DNA of 64,000 nt from Fragilariopsis cylindrus CCMP1102. Lineage: Eukaryota; Bacillariophyta; Bacillariophyceae; Bacillariales; Bacillariaceae. This document shows, piece by piece, positions 1 to 11,105 of the stretch (position 1 is its first letter; each line of letters opens with the position of its first letter). The translations under genes were made by a program, and so were the position numbers. The notes under the pieces were generated by a model, which worked only from the letters and a program-made list of their open reading frames with translations, was not told the DNA's origin and searched no databases. The stretch is taken from NCBI GenBank assembly GCA_900095095.1, contig FMBT01000061.1:29827-93826 (forward strand), given 5' to 3'.

Positions 1-667
1 CTTTTTCTTCTATTAGTAGAATAACACCCAGAAAGAAATGTGTTAATATTTATCGTACAGTAGCAAGCGTTCAGAGATAGGAATCAATTATACATGGGGA
101 ACCTATTTTCGAAGGGTTGTTGTAGATGGATTTTTGCTGCTGCTGCTGCTGCTGCTGCTGCCTATTGTTGTCTACCAATATAAGGAATGGAAACTGATCA
201 AGCTCTACCAGTATCGACTGACGACTATACTACTCCAAAATCTAGCTACGACAGACATATAAAGAGAAAGCATACCAGAGCTAGGGAGCAATTTATCGTA
301 CTATTTCACTCCAAGTGTTATTTTATCTATTGCTATCACATCATTCTAGAGTGTGAATATCATCGTGCCTTCACAGAATTGTGCTATGTTGTGTTGTGAA
401 GACGCCACGATGGATATGGTGTCGATTTGTTTGGACATGTGATCTTCTTTTTCATACAGTCAAATTATTTTCATACAGTTATGTACACCGACGAAGCACT
501 ATCATGCTTCTTTCGGGAATGAATATCTTCGTATCTTCACAGAATTATGCTATGTTGTGTTGTGATCTCGTATCACGATAGATATCATTAGGTTGTGTGG
601 ATAGACGGCTTTCTTCAATACAGTCGTAATATACCGTATTCATCTAGTTGAGGTTCTACCGTAAAAA
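1..667. other. Intergenic region with microsatellite and a diverged direct repeat
   Basis: No convincing gene. It holds nine TGC copies at 135-161 and a diverged direct duplication with a period of about 166 bp, best seen as a 31-nt segment at 369-399 that recurs at 535-565 with one difference. Short ORFs here are restatements of the repeat. Confidence 0.6.
135..161. repeat. TGC trinucleotide microsatellite
   Basis: Nine perfect copies of TGC in noncoding DNA near the window start. Confidence 0.9.
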
Positions 668-1507
668 TCAGTGTGAAACTTCTTTCGGAACTGATTTCAA
701 ACTGGCACTTCCAAGCATAGTTGGTTGACCACGAGGAAGGTCCTGTGTCCAAACTGTGCCTTTTGTGCTAACGAACGAATTGCCATCGAACGGAACGACT
801 TCATCTTCATTAGGAACCAACTTAAATTTTTTGACAGGTGAACTGTAGTATTTGTCAACAGCAGAAAGGGCATTGTAGTAATGAAGAGCCTTTGCAAACA
901 CGTTGCCTGTCTCTGTCATCTTGACCAGTTCTTCGTCTTTCTCTTTGAGTATAACATCAGCACGCGTCAGACAGAGTTCCTTCTTATTCTGCGCTTCCTT
1001 CAAACCTTCGCTATCCCAAATACTGAACGAAAGGTACACTTTCCCCTTAGGAAGAGCTATATCATTTCGTTTGTATTCGCGATCGATTTCAAATCCAACA
1101 TTAAGGGTTCCAGTAGGGGATCCATCTTTCCATAAAATCTCCCAGCATCCTTTTTGTGCATGGACACTCGTTTTTCCGTCCATAGAAACAAAAGTGCCAT
1201 CCTGGACGAGATTCAGTCCATGGATACCGCCACTCAGCTTCGGGAGAGGCCCATGTACTCCGGGCATCTCCACAAATTCATTCTCAGAACTTGGAGTAGT
1301 CTTGGTGAGATCAAAAATAATCCCATTTATGGGAAGCCTTGATGCTTCTGTTTTTTTGCCGATGTCCAGAGCGACCGAAATGCGTCGACCATATTGAGCT
1401 TCAACAAGTTGAGGAAGATCATTTAACGGTGTGAGTGGACTGTCAAAAATAAAGCCTAACCCAAGCGGAAAGGAAGAGACGAGGATGATTAAGGGTACAA
1501 TTTGCAT
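668..1507 (-). CDS. Putative secreted or plastid-directed protein of unknown function
   Basis: An uninterrupted 279-residue ORF. The first 18 or so residues (MQIVPLIILVSSFPLGLGF) form a hydrophobic signal peptide, which supports this start. The rest is soluble with no further membrane segment. It contains many beta-strand-like alternations, a single tryptophan-rich stretch near residues 120-130 (GCWEILWKDG) and a second near 165 (LSFSIWDSEG). I do not recognise a named domain. Entry into the secretory pathway is inferred from the signal peptide; complex-plastid targeting is possible because such proteins also begin with a signal peptide, but no clear transit peptide follows. It stands alone, facing away from the arginase gene region. 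Confidence 0.7.
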   Translation of the reverse strand: MQIVPLIILVSSFPLGLGFIFDSPLTPLNDLPQLVEAQYGRRISVALDIGKKTEASRLPINGIIFDLTKTTPSSENEFVEMPGVHGPLPKLSGGIHGLNLVQDGTFVSMDGKTSVHAQKGCWEILWKDGSPTGTLNVGFEIDREYKRNDIALPKGKVYLSFSIWDSEGLKEAQNKKELCLTRADVILKEKDEELVKMTETGNVFAKALHYYNALSAVDKYYSSPVKKFKLVPNEDEVVPFDGNSFVSTKGTVWTQDLPRGQPTMLGSASLKSVPKEVSH

Positions 1508-3035
1508 TTTGGTAGTTGAAAAAGCAATGTTATTTCCGTGTCGATGTAACGCTTATTCTTGCAAGGAACATTAGTTTTTATGACATTCAAATTAGTAAGA
1601 AAAATCAATGGTTCTGCGTTGTGATAGCTACCGACCGAGACTTTATCGCTCTCGTTACTTCTTTATTCTGATCCCAAAAATGTCAGCTGTCGTTTCCGGT
1701 ACGGTATGCACACGAAACATCATCTTATTGGAACGTCACAACAACCCACAACCCCACAACACAACACAACACAACACAACACAACGATGACGACCCATCA
1801 AGTCGTAAAGGGAAAGAATTGTTCCGAGAATTGTTTAGCCGATGTGTATTAAATTCTTTTGTGCGTCACGATTCGTTTTTACTTAACGATTCAATCACAC
1901 GTTGACATCAATGTCGTAATTTGTGTGATTCATTCACATTTTTGATTTTTCCAAAAAAATAACAGTCCTTACGCGTGATTGTTGGCGTTTTAGCCTCTGC
2001 TAGTTGGCGATAATAGTAGTATTTTTGTCAGACCTTAGTCTTTATTGTTTGTTTGCTTCTTGTTATATCTGAAGTTGTTATCGTCTCAATGATCCTTTTG
2101 GCTGTTCCTGTAGGCAGGCTTTGCTATCTGTTTCAAGTGGCACTGCAGATTCCATAAAAACATCAATTTTTACTCCTTAGCCAAAATAAGAGTAGTGTAT
2201 TTTCGCCTCTACTAGAAGGAAAATTGCCTCTGTGCTGTTTGCTGAACAACTGTAGCTCTTCTTATATCAATGTTCATTACGGCGGATCTTAAAGATCATG
2301 CCATGTAATGTATACACCTATTATGGTATATAGTGTACTACTTGATAGTTACTTTAGAGATGAATTGAAAAAGGAAAAAGACAGTAATCTGTACATGCTG
2401 GTTAAAAAAGGAGTATTTGCTCAAATGGAATAATAATAAATCTTTTTATGTACTTTTTTACATTTACACACTTGGTTTTATTTTATGATGCCGGTTGAAG
2501 TAGTTCCTTTACCAGTATATAGTTGAAGGAGGAACTCAGATTTTTCACTTAACAACAGTTGTGTCTTGGGCAGAGACTCCTTAGGGTAGCGAGAGAAAAA
2601 CGTTTTGAGGAAGTTCATTGATATAAAATACCACCTGTCAATAATTACAACCATACTGGCTGAAATTAATACTATATACTGTAGAGCAACAAATTGTGGA
2701 AGGTTGTTGCTGCAATCTGGACTGATTTGTCTCAGATTGTCTCTAGAAAAATATTTAAACCACTATTAAATTGTGATATACATTTTTTGCAGCCAGATAG
2801 TACACAATATTTTTCCTCTGCAATTTTTTTCGTATGTTCTACAAGGTGGGCATTCAGAAGAAGGTTGAAGATACCAGTTACAGTCCAGTTGGTCCCCATC
2901 AGCACATCCTCAAGTACCAGCAAGTATACCATCCATATCTGGGGGAGAGATTTTTGGGGCTCTATTGCTGGGCCTTGCGGCAGCAATAAATTTTGTGGGT
3001 TTCGTAGTAAATAGATATGTTTATTTTTGTAATTT
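1508..3035. other. Intergenic, no gene seen
   Basis: AT-rich DNA. A pentanucleotide repeat (ACAAC units) lies at about 1756-1785. Nothing else can be supported as coding. Confidence 0.5.
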
Positions 3036-3365
3036 TCAAAGCGGGTAAGCAAAGCGGTTATGCATAACCGCTTTTTTACAAAGCGGCTAAGTAAAGCGGG
3101 TACCCCTACCCGCTTTTTCAGGAAGTGGGTAAGCAAAGCGGGTACCCCTACCCGCTTTTTAGCAAAGCAGGTATGTATTTGTTTTCTAGGGTGTTGTTTG
3201 TAGGGTGGGGCATAACCGCTTTTTTTCAAAGCGGGTTAGCAAAGCGGTTATGCATAACCGCTTTTTTACAAAGCGGCTAAGTAAAGCGGGTACCCCTACC
3301 CGCTTTTTCGGGAAGCGGGTAAGCAAAGCGGGTACCCTACCCGCTTTTTAGCGAAGCGGGTATGG
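3036..3365. repeat. Cluster of duplicated GC-rich hairpins
   Basis: A run of inverted repeats with GCGG/CCGC cores. A perfect 24-bp palindrome at 3051-3074 (arm AAAGCGGTTA, centre TGCA) recurs unchanged at 3241-3264. Stem-loops with arm AAAGCGGGTA and loop CCCC or CCC lie at about 3093-3116, 3135-3158, 3283-3306 and 3326-3348. The two halves are direct repeats offset by 190 bp, and the second copy differs by a few bases. Each hairpin is followed by a T-run. No protein-coding role is evident; the ORF on the minus strand through it simply repeats VGVPALL units. Confidence 0.85.
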
Positions 3366-3558
3366 TTAAAAAACAAATTATTAGTTTTCGACCAACCCCC
3401 ACAATATTTACAGTGCCGGAAGGCCCTAGAATACTGTAGTAAATAGTTTTGCTAGATAAATATAATTTTTCACGGGCAGAACTACTACAAGTTGCAAGAT
3501 AAATTGAATCGAGCAAAAAAGGGGTTTGGATTATTTTTAATAATATTCAATTTATATT

Positions 3559-5021
3559 CTATATAATACTTTTACCCATAAATGACGTTATGAGTTGTAA
3601 ACCCAGTTCAACCGTTTCGTTTGCGCCATCATCATCGCTTAAACTAGGATTAACTTCGACGATGTCTGCACTGGCAAGACTACCACTTCGTGCAATGATT
3701 TCACCTACGAAATGAGCCTCCCGATAGGTCAGCCCACCTCGAACTCTGGTTCCAGTAGCAGGAGCATCCGCGGGATCTACGCTGTCAATGTCATACGATA
3801 AATGCAATGGTCTACCCTTCAAATGATCCAAAGCCTTACTCATTACTTGTCCAATCCCATAATTGTCAACATCTGTCATTGTAAACGCTTTTATACCTAA
3901 ATCCTTTATCCAAAGACGTTCGGTCGGGTCCACATCTCGTAAACCAACATAAACTAGTTGTTCCGGTGAGATCCTTGGCCCGTCAACTAAAAAATCAAAA
4001 CCGGGTAGCTTCGAGAAATCATATGCACCATCTGGATGATCCATTAATAATCCTAAAGGCATACCATGCATGTTTCCACTTCCAGACGTTTCGGGAATAT
4101 TTAAATCAGCATGTGCATCGACCCAGATAATTCCTGTATTAGGACGTGCACGAAGTATACCCGTGAGTGATCCGATAGCGACCGAATGGTCTCCACCTAA
4201 AATCAATGGAAATAATCCCTCCTTTATTTTCGTTTCAACTACATCGGCTAATATGTTCGATGCATGTCCAACTAAAGCACAATTTCTAGCATTGGCTGGA
4301 TTGGCAGATTCTTGCATCTCATGAAGACTAAAATCTAAGTCCGCAATATCTTCGACTCTCCAACCCAATTGTGTTAGCATCGTTGCTAATCCCCCCTCTC
4401 TTAACAATCTAGGTCCGGAATCCTACTAATTCATATGTTCGTCGTGATTGTGACAATAAAAACAAGTGTTAGAATATTCATTCGTCATATGCATTGGATG
4501 ATGGTAGATACATAAAAACGACCAATATCGAACAACACAATGAAACTATCGTACTTACAGTTCCAACAAATGGCTGACCGTATGTTTGCGGTGCTCTAAG
4601 GAAAGATATATATATATATATATATATGTACATAGTGGCAAATGCAGGAAAGTGATTAGTTAAAGATAATTCCTTAAAGACTGCTGTCCGTAGTAAACAC
4701 GTTATGTCACACGTACCCTATTATCGATGCTGTTCGAGGATATTTACAATGTTTGAACAATTTATTTTCGGCAAATGTAGAGGGAAGTATTTTATTTTCT
4801 ACATTTCCAAGTCCGGCACCAGAAGCTAAAGAACGGCGACTAACAACCACATTTTCCGAGGAATTAATCGCATTCAATGAAGAAGAAGCCGTCATACATG
4901 GAGAAGGAAAATTCTTCTTGAACCCTTGAGAAATTCTTCGTGTCGTCGTCGACGACGACGACGACATCACTTCCAGCGTCAATCGTGCTGGTCGTTTCGT
5001 AATACTTCTGGTCATCATCAT
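3559..5021 (-). CDS. Arginase (ureohydrolase), probably mitochondrial
   Basis: Three exons (4717-5021, 4559-4595, 3559-4422) join in frame to about 401 residues. The exon joins restore the family N-terminal motif GAPQTYGQPFVGTDSGPRLL. Manganese ligands are all visible: GGDHS (His near 193), DAHAD (about 216-220) and SYDIDSVDP (Asp near 325 and 327). It hydrolyses arginine to ornithine and urea. The first 60 residues are rich in Arg, Ser and Thr with almost no acid (MMMTRSITKRPARL), which resembles a mitochondrial presequence. Diatoms are known to run a mitochondria-linked urea cycle, so a role in nitrogen turnover is the natural inference. No frame breaks. Agmatinase is less likely given the arginase-type N-terminal glycine-rich motif. 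Confidence 0.93.
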
Positions 5022-6360
5022 TTTTTATTTACAAAGCGTTTATTGTTATAATATTATAGTTTGCTTATGATCTAAAGCGATTATGGTGCTTGCACGTAGT
5101 GTAATGTAGATACAATGAACAAGTAAAATAGGAACGGTATGAAAAATGTTAAGATTCAAAATTAAGCAGCGATCCTACATCATACTGTATTGTTTATGCG
5201 TTTTTTTGGTTGATTTGATTCTCCGATTATTAACACGTACTCAAGTACGGACAGAACACGATTGATTCAATTCTAACCACAAATAACAAGTACGATGTAA
5301 CAACAATACACAAAAAGGAAATATACAATAAAATGAACCACAATATATATATAGAATAGGCTCACTTTTCTTTTTATTATCAAACTAAAACACTATTACA
5401 CCAACAAACTTTCTATTCAAATACTAGGATAGGGTTGATAGAAAAAAACACCTTAAATCCAGTGTCCATACTACTTCTATTCATTCCCATTATTTCATGA
5501 CTCAATTTTGACTTTGGTGCACTTAAAAATGTACATTCTAAGGGTGTGATGTATACTATAAAGAAGATACTACTGAGGCAAGGGGATGACCAAAAATGTA
5601 CATAAAAAATATGCAATGCACTATTGTGTGTTTGTGAATGAAGTATATTATTACTAATATATACATAGCAATAAATTGCTTCAAAATATAACACCCACTC
5701 ATCACTAGAGTGCCAGTCAAACTGACATGGGGATATTTTCAGCATTATTACTATGTGATTGTTGCATTTGATCAGGACATAATAAACTATGCAAAAGACT
5801 GAATAACTACACCTCTATACTATATTCTCAATATACAATTATATAAAAACCTTGGTTTATAACTTACTATTCCCAGTCAAAAGAACAACAAAGAGTTTCA
5901 CCAAAAAACATGGTTGTCTTAAATATATAGGACTATATATATATATATATATATATTCCTATATATACATATACATATGTATATATATATATAATACTTC
6001 CCCATATTCTGCCCTATCACGAGCAGTACCATACTATACTACAATAGTACATTCAATCATAAGAGAGCAGAGAGGAGAGTGAGAAAAAAGTCTACTCATA
6101 TTAAGGGTCAGATAATTCGGGGGTATATTGGATAATTTGGGATATGAATTCATTCCCCTCTATCTTTACTGGTTAGCGCTTCTTTCGCATGCATTCTTCA
6201 AACATCCTTGTTTTTTTTTTTCAAAAATAAGTCGAGATGTCATTTTGAATTTCACATTTTCTTTTTTTAACCAAGACAGATTTCGAGATTGAAGTATAGA
6301 GTGCTGTACTCAGATAAGTAGATCAAGATAATAAAGAATACAAGAACAGAAGGTACCAAG
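5022..6360. other. Intergenic, no gene seen
   Basis: AT-rich, with TA-repeat blocks at about 5934-5992. The short ORFs here have no domain or plausible composition. The last 200 bases precede the USP14-like gene and presumably hold its promoter, but no motif stands out. Confidence 0.5.
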
Positions 6361-8249
6361 ATGACGGATGCTGTTTCATTGAGCGTAAAGTGGGGGAAGG
6401 AGACGATCGTCCTGGATTTTGTCGTAGCCGGTGGAGTAAAAGGATTAAAGACCGAATTGGAAGAAAAGACTCGTGTACCCGCTGATAGAATGAAATTGAT
6501 GGCAAAAAGCAAAGGTCTATGGAAGGGTGTATTGAAAGATGATTTTGATTTTTCAACCATTGATATCACAAAGGCTCTTTCCAAGGCCAAAGGTGGACCA
6601 TTGCATCTTTTGTTGATGGGATCAGCAGCGGAGTTGACAGGACCTAAGATTAAGACAGTATTTCTCGAGGATCTACCGCCAGAGGAAATCGCGAAGGTTC
6701 AAGAACCGTAAGTTTATTTGATTACATTACTTCGACGATCATTATATTATAAATAGCTGACGTTTGCACATTCATTATTATGAGATTGCTTCCGCTTTTT
6801 ATACTGAAAGATTATGTATTTCTTCTGACCTGACCCCTCTTAATTTCATTTTCTTTTTGGTACGATAGATCGGGATTGGAGAATTTAGGTAATACTTGTT
6901 ATTTAAATTCGGTCGTTCAGTGCTTGCGAACCGTCCCACAACTTCGTCGAGGACTCGATTCTTCGACTGCACCACCAACATCTGCTCCAACATTGTTTGT
7001 CAATTCATTGAGGGATACCTACAATCAACTAGATCGAACTGCAAATGCTGTAGCACCTTCCACATTAGTACGATCAACGAAGATGGCATTTCCGGAATTT
7101 AATAGAACTGGACCCAATGGTGCTCCTATGCAACAAGATGCAGAAGAATTTTTCTCAGGATTACTTACAATTGCTGCGGGTGTGTTGCAAGATGACCGTC
7201 AAATCAAAGCTGCTTTACCCTTCTCAACACCTGCAGAACTTGGCGGTGCAAGTAACCTTGTAGATGCATTATTTGGACTTAGGATGGAGGAAACTTTGAC
7301 GTGTGATGAGTTTGATGACAAGGGTACTTCTGGTAGCACTGGAGATGATAAGATGCAAGATGATGAAGACAAAGATAACAACAATAACAATATGTCTGCA
7401 TTAGTAGAACCACCAGTCAAGTCGTACGATTTGCTTCGTAAATTGGTTTGCAATATTCAAGGTGGTTCGGATGGAAATTCGGCGCAGACCAATGTAACCC
7501 ATTTAGCCGAAGGCATCGCATTGTCACTGAATGGTACTATTGAGAAGCGTTCGGACGTTCTGGGACGCGACGCTGTATGGACCCGAAAGCAACGAATTGC
7601 ACGACTTCCTCCCATCCTAACTGTCCAATTTGGTAGATTTTACTGGAAGGCAACCCCTGATTCTCAGGATCATACAGGTGTTAAATGCAAAGTAATGAAA
7701 CCAGTGACGTTCAATAGCACTTTTGACATTTATGAATTCTGTTCTGAAGATGTTAAGAAGGAACTGAAAAAATCGAGAGACAAGGCGCTGAAGGAAGACG
7801 AAGAACGTATTAACAAGAAACTCGCCGGCGAGGACACTACTGCTACTGCTGAAGAGGATGTCACCATGAAAAGTGAAGAAGGAGATGATGATGAGGAAGC
7901 GGCCGCCCTCAAAGCTGCTCTTGCAATGAGCATGCAAGACGAGGATGATAAACCTCTTCCCGTCGGACCGGGATTACCTGCTGAATTCCAAGGAGAGTAC
8001 GAGTTATTTGCGGTGGTCACACACAAAGGACGAGATGCTGATGGTGGACATTATATGGCTTGGGTGAAGGCTGCATCAAATAATTCTAGCAAAGTCGAAA
8101 AAATCGCTGATACCGACGAAGAGAACGCGGACTGGTATGTATTTGATGATGATGAAGTGTCTCCTTGCAAAACTGAAGATGTTCTCAAACTAAAAGGTGG
8201 CGGTGATTGGCATATGAGTTACTTGAACTTTTATCGCGCTAAGAAGTAA
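6361..8249 (+). CDS. Ubiquitin-specific protease of the USP14/Ubp6 family
   Basis: Two exons (6361-6707 and 6869-8249) join in frame to 575 residues. Residues 1-75 are a ubiquitin-like domain (VSLSVKWGKETIVLDF onward). The USP catalytic core begins with the Cys box GLENLGNTCYLNSVVQCL, nucleophile near 126, and closes with the His box GGHYMAWVK near 508 and a downstream DDDEVSPC segment. This order (UBL then USP) is that of the proteasome-bound deubiquitinase USP14/Ubp6, which trims ubiquitin from substrates at the 26S proteasome. Within the catalytic region, near residues 460-476, is EEAAALKAALAMSMQDED, a good match to a ubiquitin-interacting motif, set in an acidic Lys/Glu-rich insertion. 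No frame breaks. Confidence 0.94.
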
Positions 8250-8469
8250 GGGTGTGTATATGAATAGATTTTTTTCTAAGTTCTATCTATCTGGTGGGTT
8301 TTATAATAATATGATTGATTGATTGATTGATTGATTTAGTTTGATTATTCTAGCTAGATCTATACAATATGTTTTACAACTGGAAAAAACTTAGCTAGCT
8401 AAGAAGTACTGTATCCGTAACATGAATGAATTTTCATCTTCAAATTTTCTGATAATTATATCATACTAG

Positions 8470-9330
8470 TCATGGCCTAGAATAGGCCCTACTAGACGAC
8501 GACCTTGAAGATGTCGTTGATGTGGTCGTATTCTTCATTGATTTGAGTTCTATTATTTGCTCGCTGTTGTCGTCAATAGTAGTGATACTACTGATGGTTG
8601 TTGATGATACGCCTTTACTATTCGTGCTACTACCATCCCATGACCAAATTTTCTTAAGTATGAAATAATTTACAATCCCAGTCCAAAGTAATGTAATAAC
8701 CCATGCAATAAGATGTGGAACTTTCACATATTTTGTCATAATAAAATTAAATACTGTTGATATAATAATGATAATGGAATAACCCAAATACATCTTTATT
8801 AAGCTATTCCAATAACTGCCAATGTAATCACCAAACACCAAATAACGATGTGATGTATGACGGAATACAATACTACCAAAGAATGATATCATCCAACATA
8901 AGCTAGGATCATTAATGATCATCCAATAAAATAATGCATATATTATGAATTGTGCTACATCACATATACATCCTGATACCATAAAGCATACGTATCGTGG
9001 TGGAATAAATCCAACTACCTTAACAACTTCTGCAGCTGGACGTGTACCATACCAAACTTTACCCAAACCGGTAATGATATATAAATCATTATTATCATCC
9101 TCATCAAAATAAGAAGAAGATACTTGTACACGTTGACGTAGACGTCTCGAAATACATGCAGGTGCCTTTCTTTTTTCAATCCAAGCAATTACTCTTGATA
9201 TTACAGTAGTAGTAGTAGTAGTAGTAGTAATAGTAGTAGCTTCGGATCCGATCCTTGGTAACTCTTGCTCGTCAGAAAACATCATTATAGAAAGAAACTG
9301 AAGAAGACGAATGAATCGAGTCGAAGACAC
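8470..9330 (-). CDS. GtrA-like four-helix membrane protein
   Basis: An uninterrupted ORF of 286 residues; a second Met 15 codons in (MMFSDEQELP, about 9285) could be the true start. The centre, residues 100-230, has four hydrophobic helices in the spacing of the GtrA family, with the family's conserved F..HR..VFGD-type loop between helices two and three (FRHTSHRYLVFGD). Bacterial GtrA proteins move lipid-linked sugars across membranes; the role of eukaryotic members is unknown, so lipid-linked sugar transport is only an inference. Both ends are low-complexity: a Thr run from a TAG microsatellite near the N-terminus and a Ser/Thr/Arg-rich C-terminal tail. Confidence 0.75.
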   Translation of the reverse strand: MSSTRFIRLLQFLSIMMFSDEQELPRIGSEATTITTTTTTTTVISRVIAWIEKRKAPACISRRLRQRVQVSSSYFDEDDNNDLYIITGLGKVWYGTRPAAEVVKVVGFIPPRYVCFMVSGCICDVAQFIIYALFYWMIINDPSLCWMISFFGSIVFRHTSHRYLVFGDYIGSYWNSLIKMYLGYSIIIIISTVFNFIMTKYVKVPHLIAWVITLLWTGIVNYFILKKIWSWDGSSTNSKGVSSTTISSITTIDDNSEQIIELKSMKNTTTSTTSSRSSSSRAYSRP

Positions 9331-9792
9331 GAATTCCTATTTAAGTTACGTTGGTGATAAAAGATGTCTCTCTCTATTGTAAGGTAGATGGTAACAAGTA
9401 AGTGGGATTGTCGTGCATGCCTGTCTTCGTCATTGTTGAATATTGTTGAATTTTGTTGTAGGACAATTTTAAATTTAAATTTCAATTCCAGAAAGGCAAA
9501 ATCCGGCCAGGGCGATAATTTTCAGTCATGGATATAATATTAATAATTAAGGCCTAGATCTGTCTACATATTTTCGTAATGACTGCATCATGCAGCTACA
9601 GTGTACTGTAGTTTTTTTGTGTTGCTTTCATCACTCATGCATCACGACCTTGTTTCATTATTGTTTTGTAATCAATAAAAATTTCAAACATAACAAACGA
9701 AAAAAAAAAACGATACAAAGTAAAAAAATAAACTGTAAGCGATACTATTATTACCAACTGAATAATAATAATCATCATCATCATCCATTATC
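9331..9792. other. Intergenic between divergent genes
   Basis: Short divergent spacer between the GtrA-like gene and alpha-SNAP. It must contain both promoters, but no recognisable motif is seen. Confidence 0.5.
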
Positions 9793-10984
9793 ATGTCGGC
9801 AATGTCAAAGGCACAAAAGGCTAAAGCCGAAGCATACGTGAAGGAGGCTGAAGGTTTATTATCAAAAAAGGGTTGGTTCTCATCCTCGAAAGAACGGAAT
9901 GCGGAAGATGCTGCTGAAAGTTTTGAAAAGGCTGCAAATGCATATAAGATTGGTGGACTAAATCAAGAAGCAGGTGATTCATATGTCAAAGCAGCGGAAC
10001 TATATAGAGACAAACTGAGCGATTTCAATAATGCATCAAAGTCATTAAATAATGCTGGTATGTTTTTGTTTTTGTAGACAATAAATATTTGAATTTGCAA
10101 TGCAATTGAGTGGAATTGAATTGAATTTGCGGGGGTCGTGATTCTGCAATGCATATATATATATATATTAAACAATGTATTATTGCACTAAAAAATAATG
10201 TCACAACTCCGTCATGCAAAATGTATTAGGTAATTTAACAGACGTTTTCTTGTTTTTTTTCTAACTTTGATCGATTTTTTTCTTTTGTTTGTTGTGTTGT
10301 TATTACCAGGAACCTGCTACAAAAAGATTATCCTGCGATGCTATTAATGCGTATAGGCAAGCCGTATCACTCTATACAGATAATGCACGGATTACACAGG
10401 CAGCAAAATTAATGAAAACAATTGCAGAATTGTATGAAGAGGAAGAAATTGAGGATGACGGAAAGTCGTATATTGTTTGTGCAATTGATGCATACGAACA
10501 AGCGTCAGAATTATTCGGTATGGAAGATTCGAAATCATCTACGTCACAATGTCTTAGTAAGATTGCAGAGTTATGCAGTGCCGCATTAGATCCACCAGAC
10601 TTTACCCGGGCTAGTAAAATTTATGACAAACTTGGACGGAATTGTCTTGGGAGTAATTTATTAAAATTCAATGCGAAAGGATATTTCCTTCAATCTATTT
10701 TATGTAATTTGGCAATTAGTGACGATGTTGGTGCAGAACAGGCTATTCAAAAGTATGAAAGCTTAGACTATACATTCGGTGATTCTCGAGAAGGGAAATT
10801 TGCTTCCGCATTAATTGATTCCGTGAAGGGGTATGACGTAGAAGGGTTCTCACAGGCATGTTTTGATTATGATCGAATTTCAAAACTTAATCCGTGGCAA
10901 ACTTCGATCCTTGTTAAGGTCAAACGTACTATTGATGAAGGCGCAGAGGACGATGATGATGATTCTGATGTTGATTTAACATAA
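9793..10984 (+). CDS. Alpha-SNAP (NSF attachment protein), frame broken in exon 2
   Basis: Exon 1 (9793-10057) and exon 2 (10310-10984) give a TPR-like helical protein of about 310 residues. Exon 1 encodes the classic N-terminus (EAYVKEAEGLLSKKGWFSSS, then ERNAEDAAESFEKAANAYKI), and exon 2 the rest, ending in an acidic tail with final EDDDDDSDVDLT. Alpha-SNAP binds SNARE complexes and recruits NSF for disassembly after membrane fusion. The spliced frame enters exon 2 as GTCYKK but the remaining protein (DAINAYRQAVSLYTDNAR) lies in another frame. The change fits two single-base losses between 10320 and 10340, since restoring them gives a family-like KKIDPADAINAY reading; one extra A is an alternative. 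Confidence 0.9.
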
Positions 10985-11105
10985 AGAATCATAATAATAT
11001 ATATTAATAGTCATTTTGAAGAAGAAGTAAGTCGATAAATAATGAGGGATGCACAAAATTATAATTTTTAATTTTTTATTACAATAATCGAAAAAAGGAA
11101 TTAAT

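Noticed and set aside
2732-3229. A 165-residue minus-strand ORF with repeated VGVPALL units
   Set aside because: The repeats are only the translation of the hairpin cluster; outside it there is no domain and no start or splice support.
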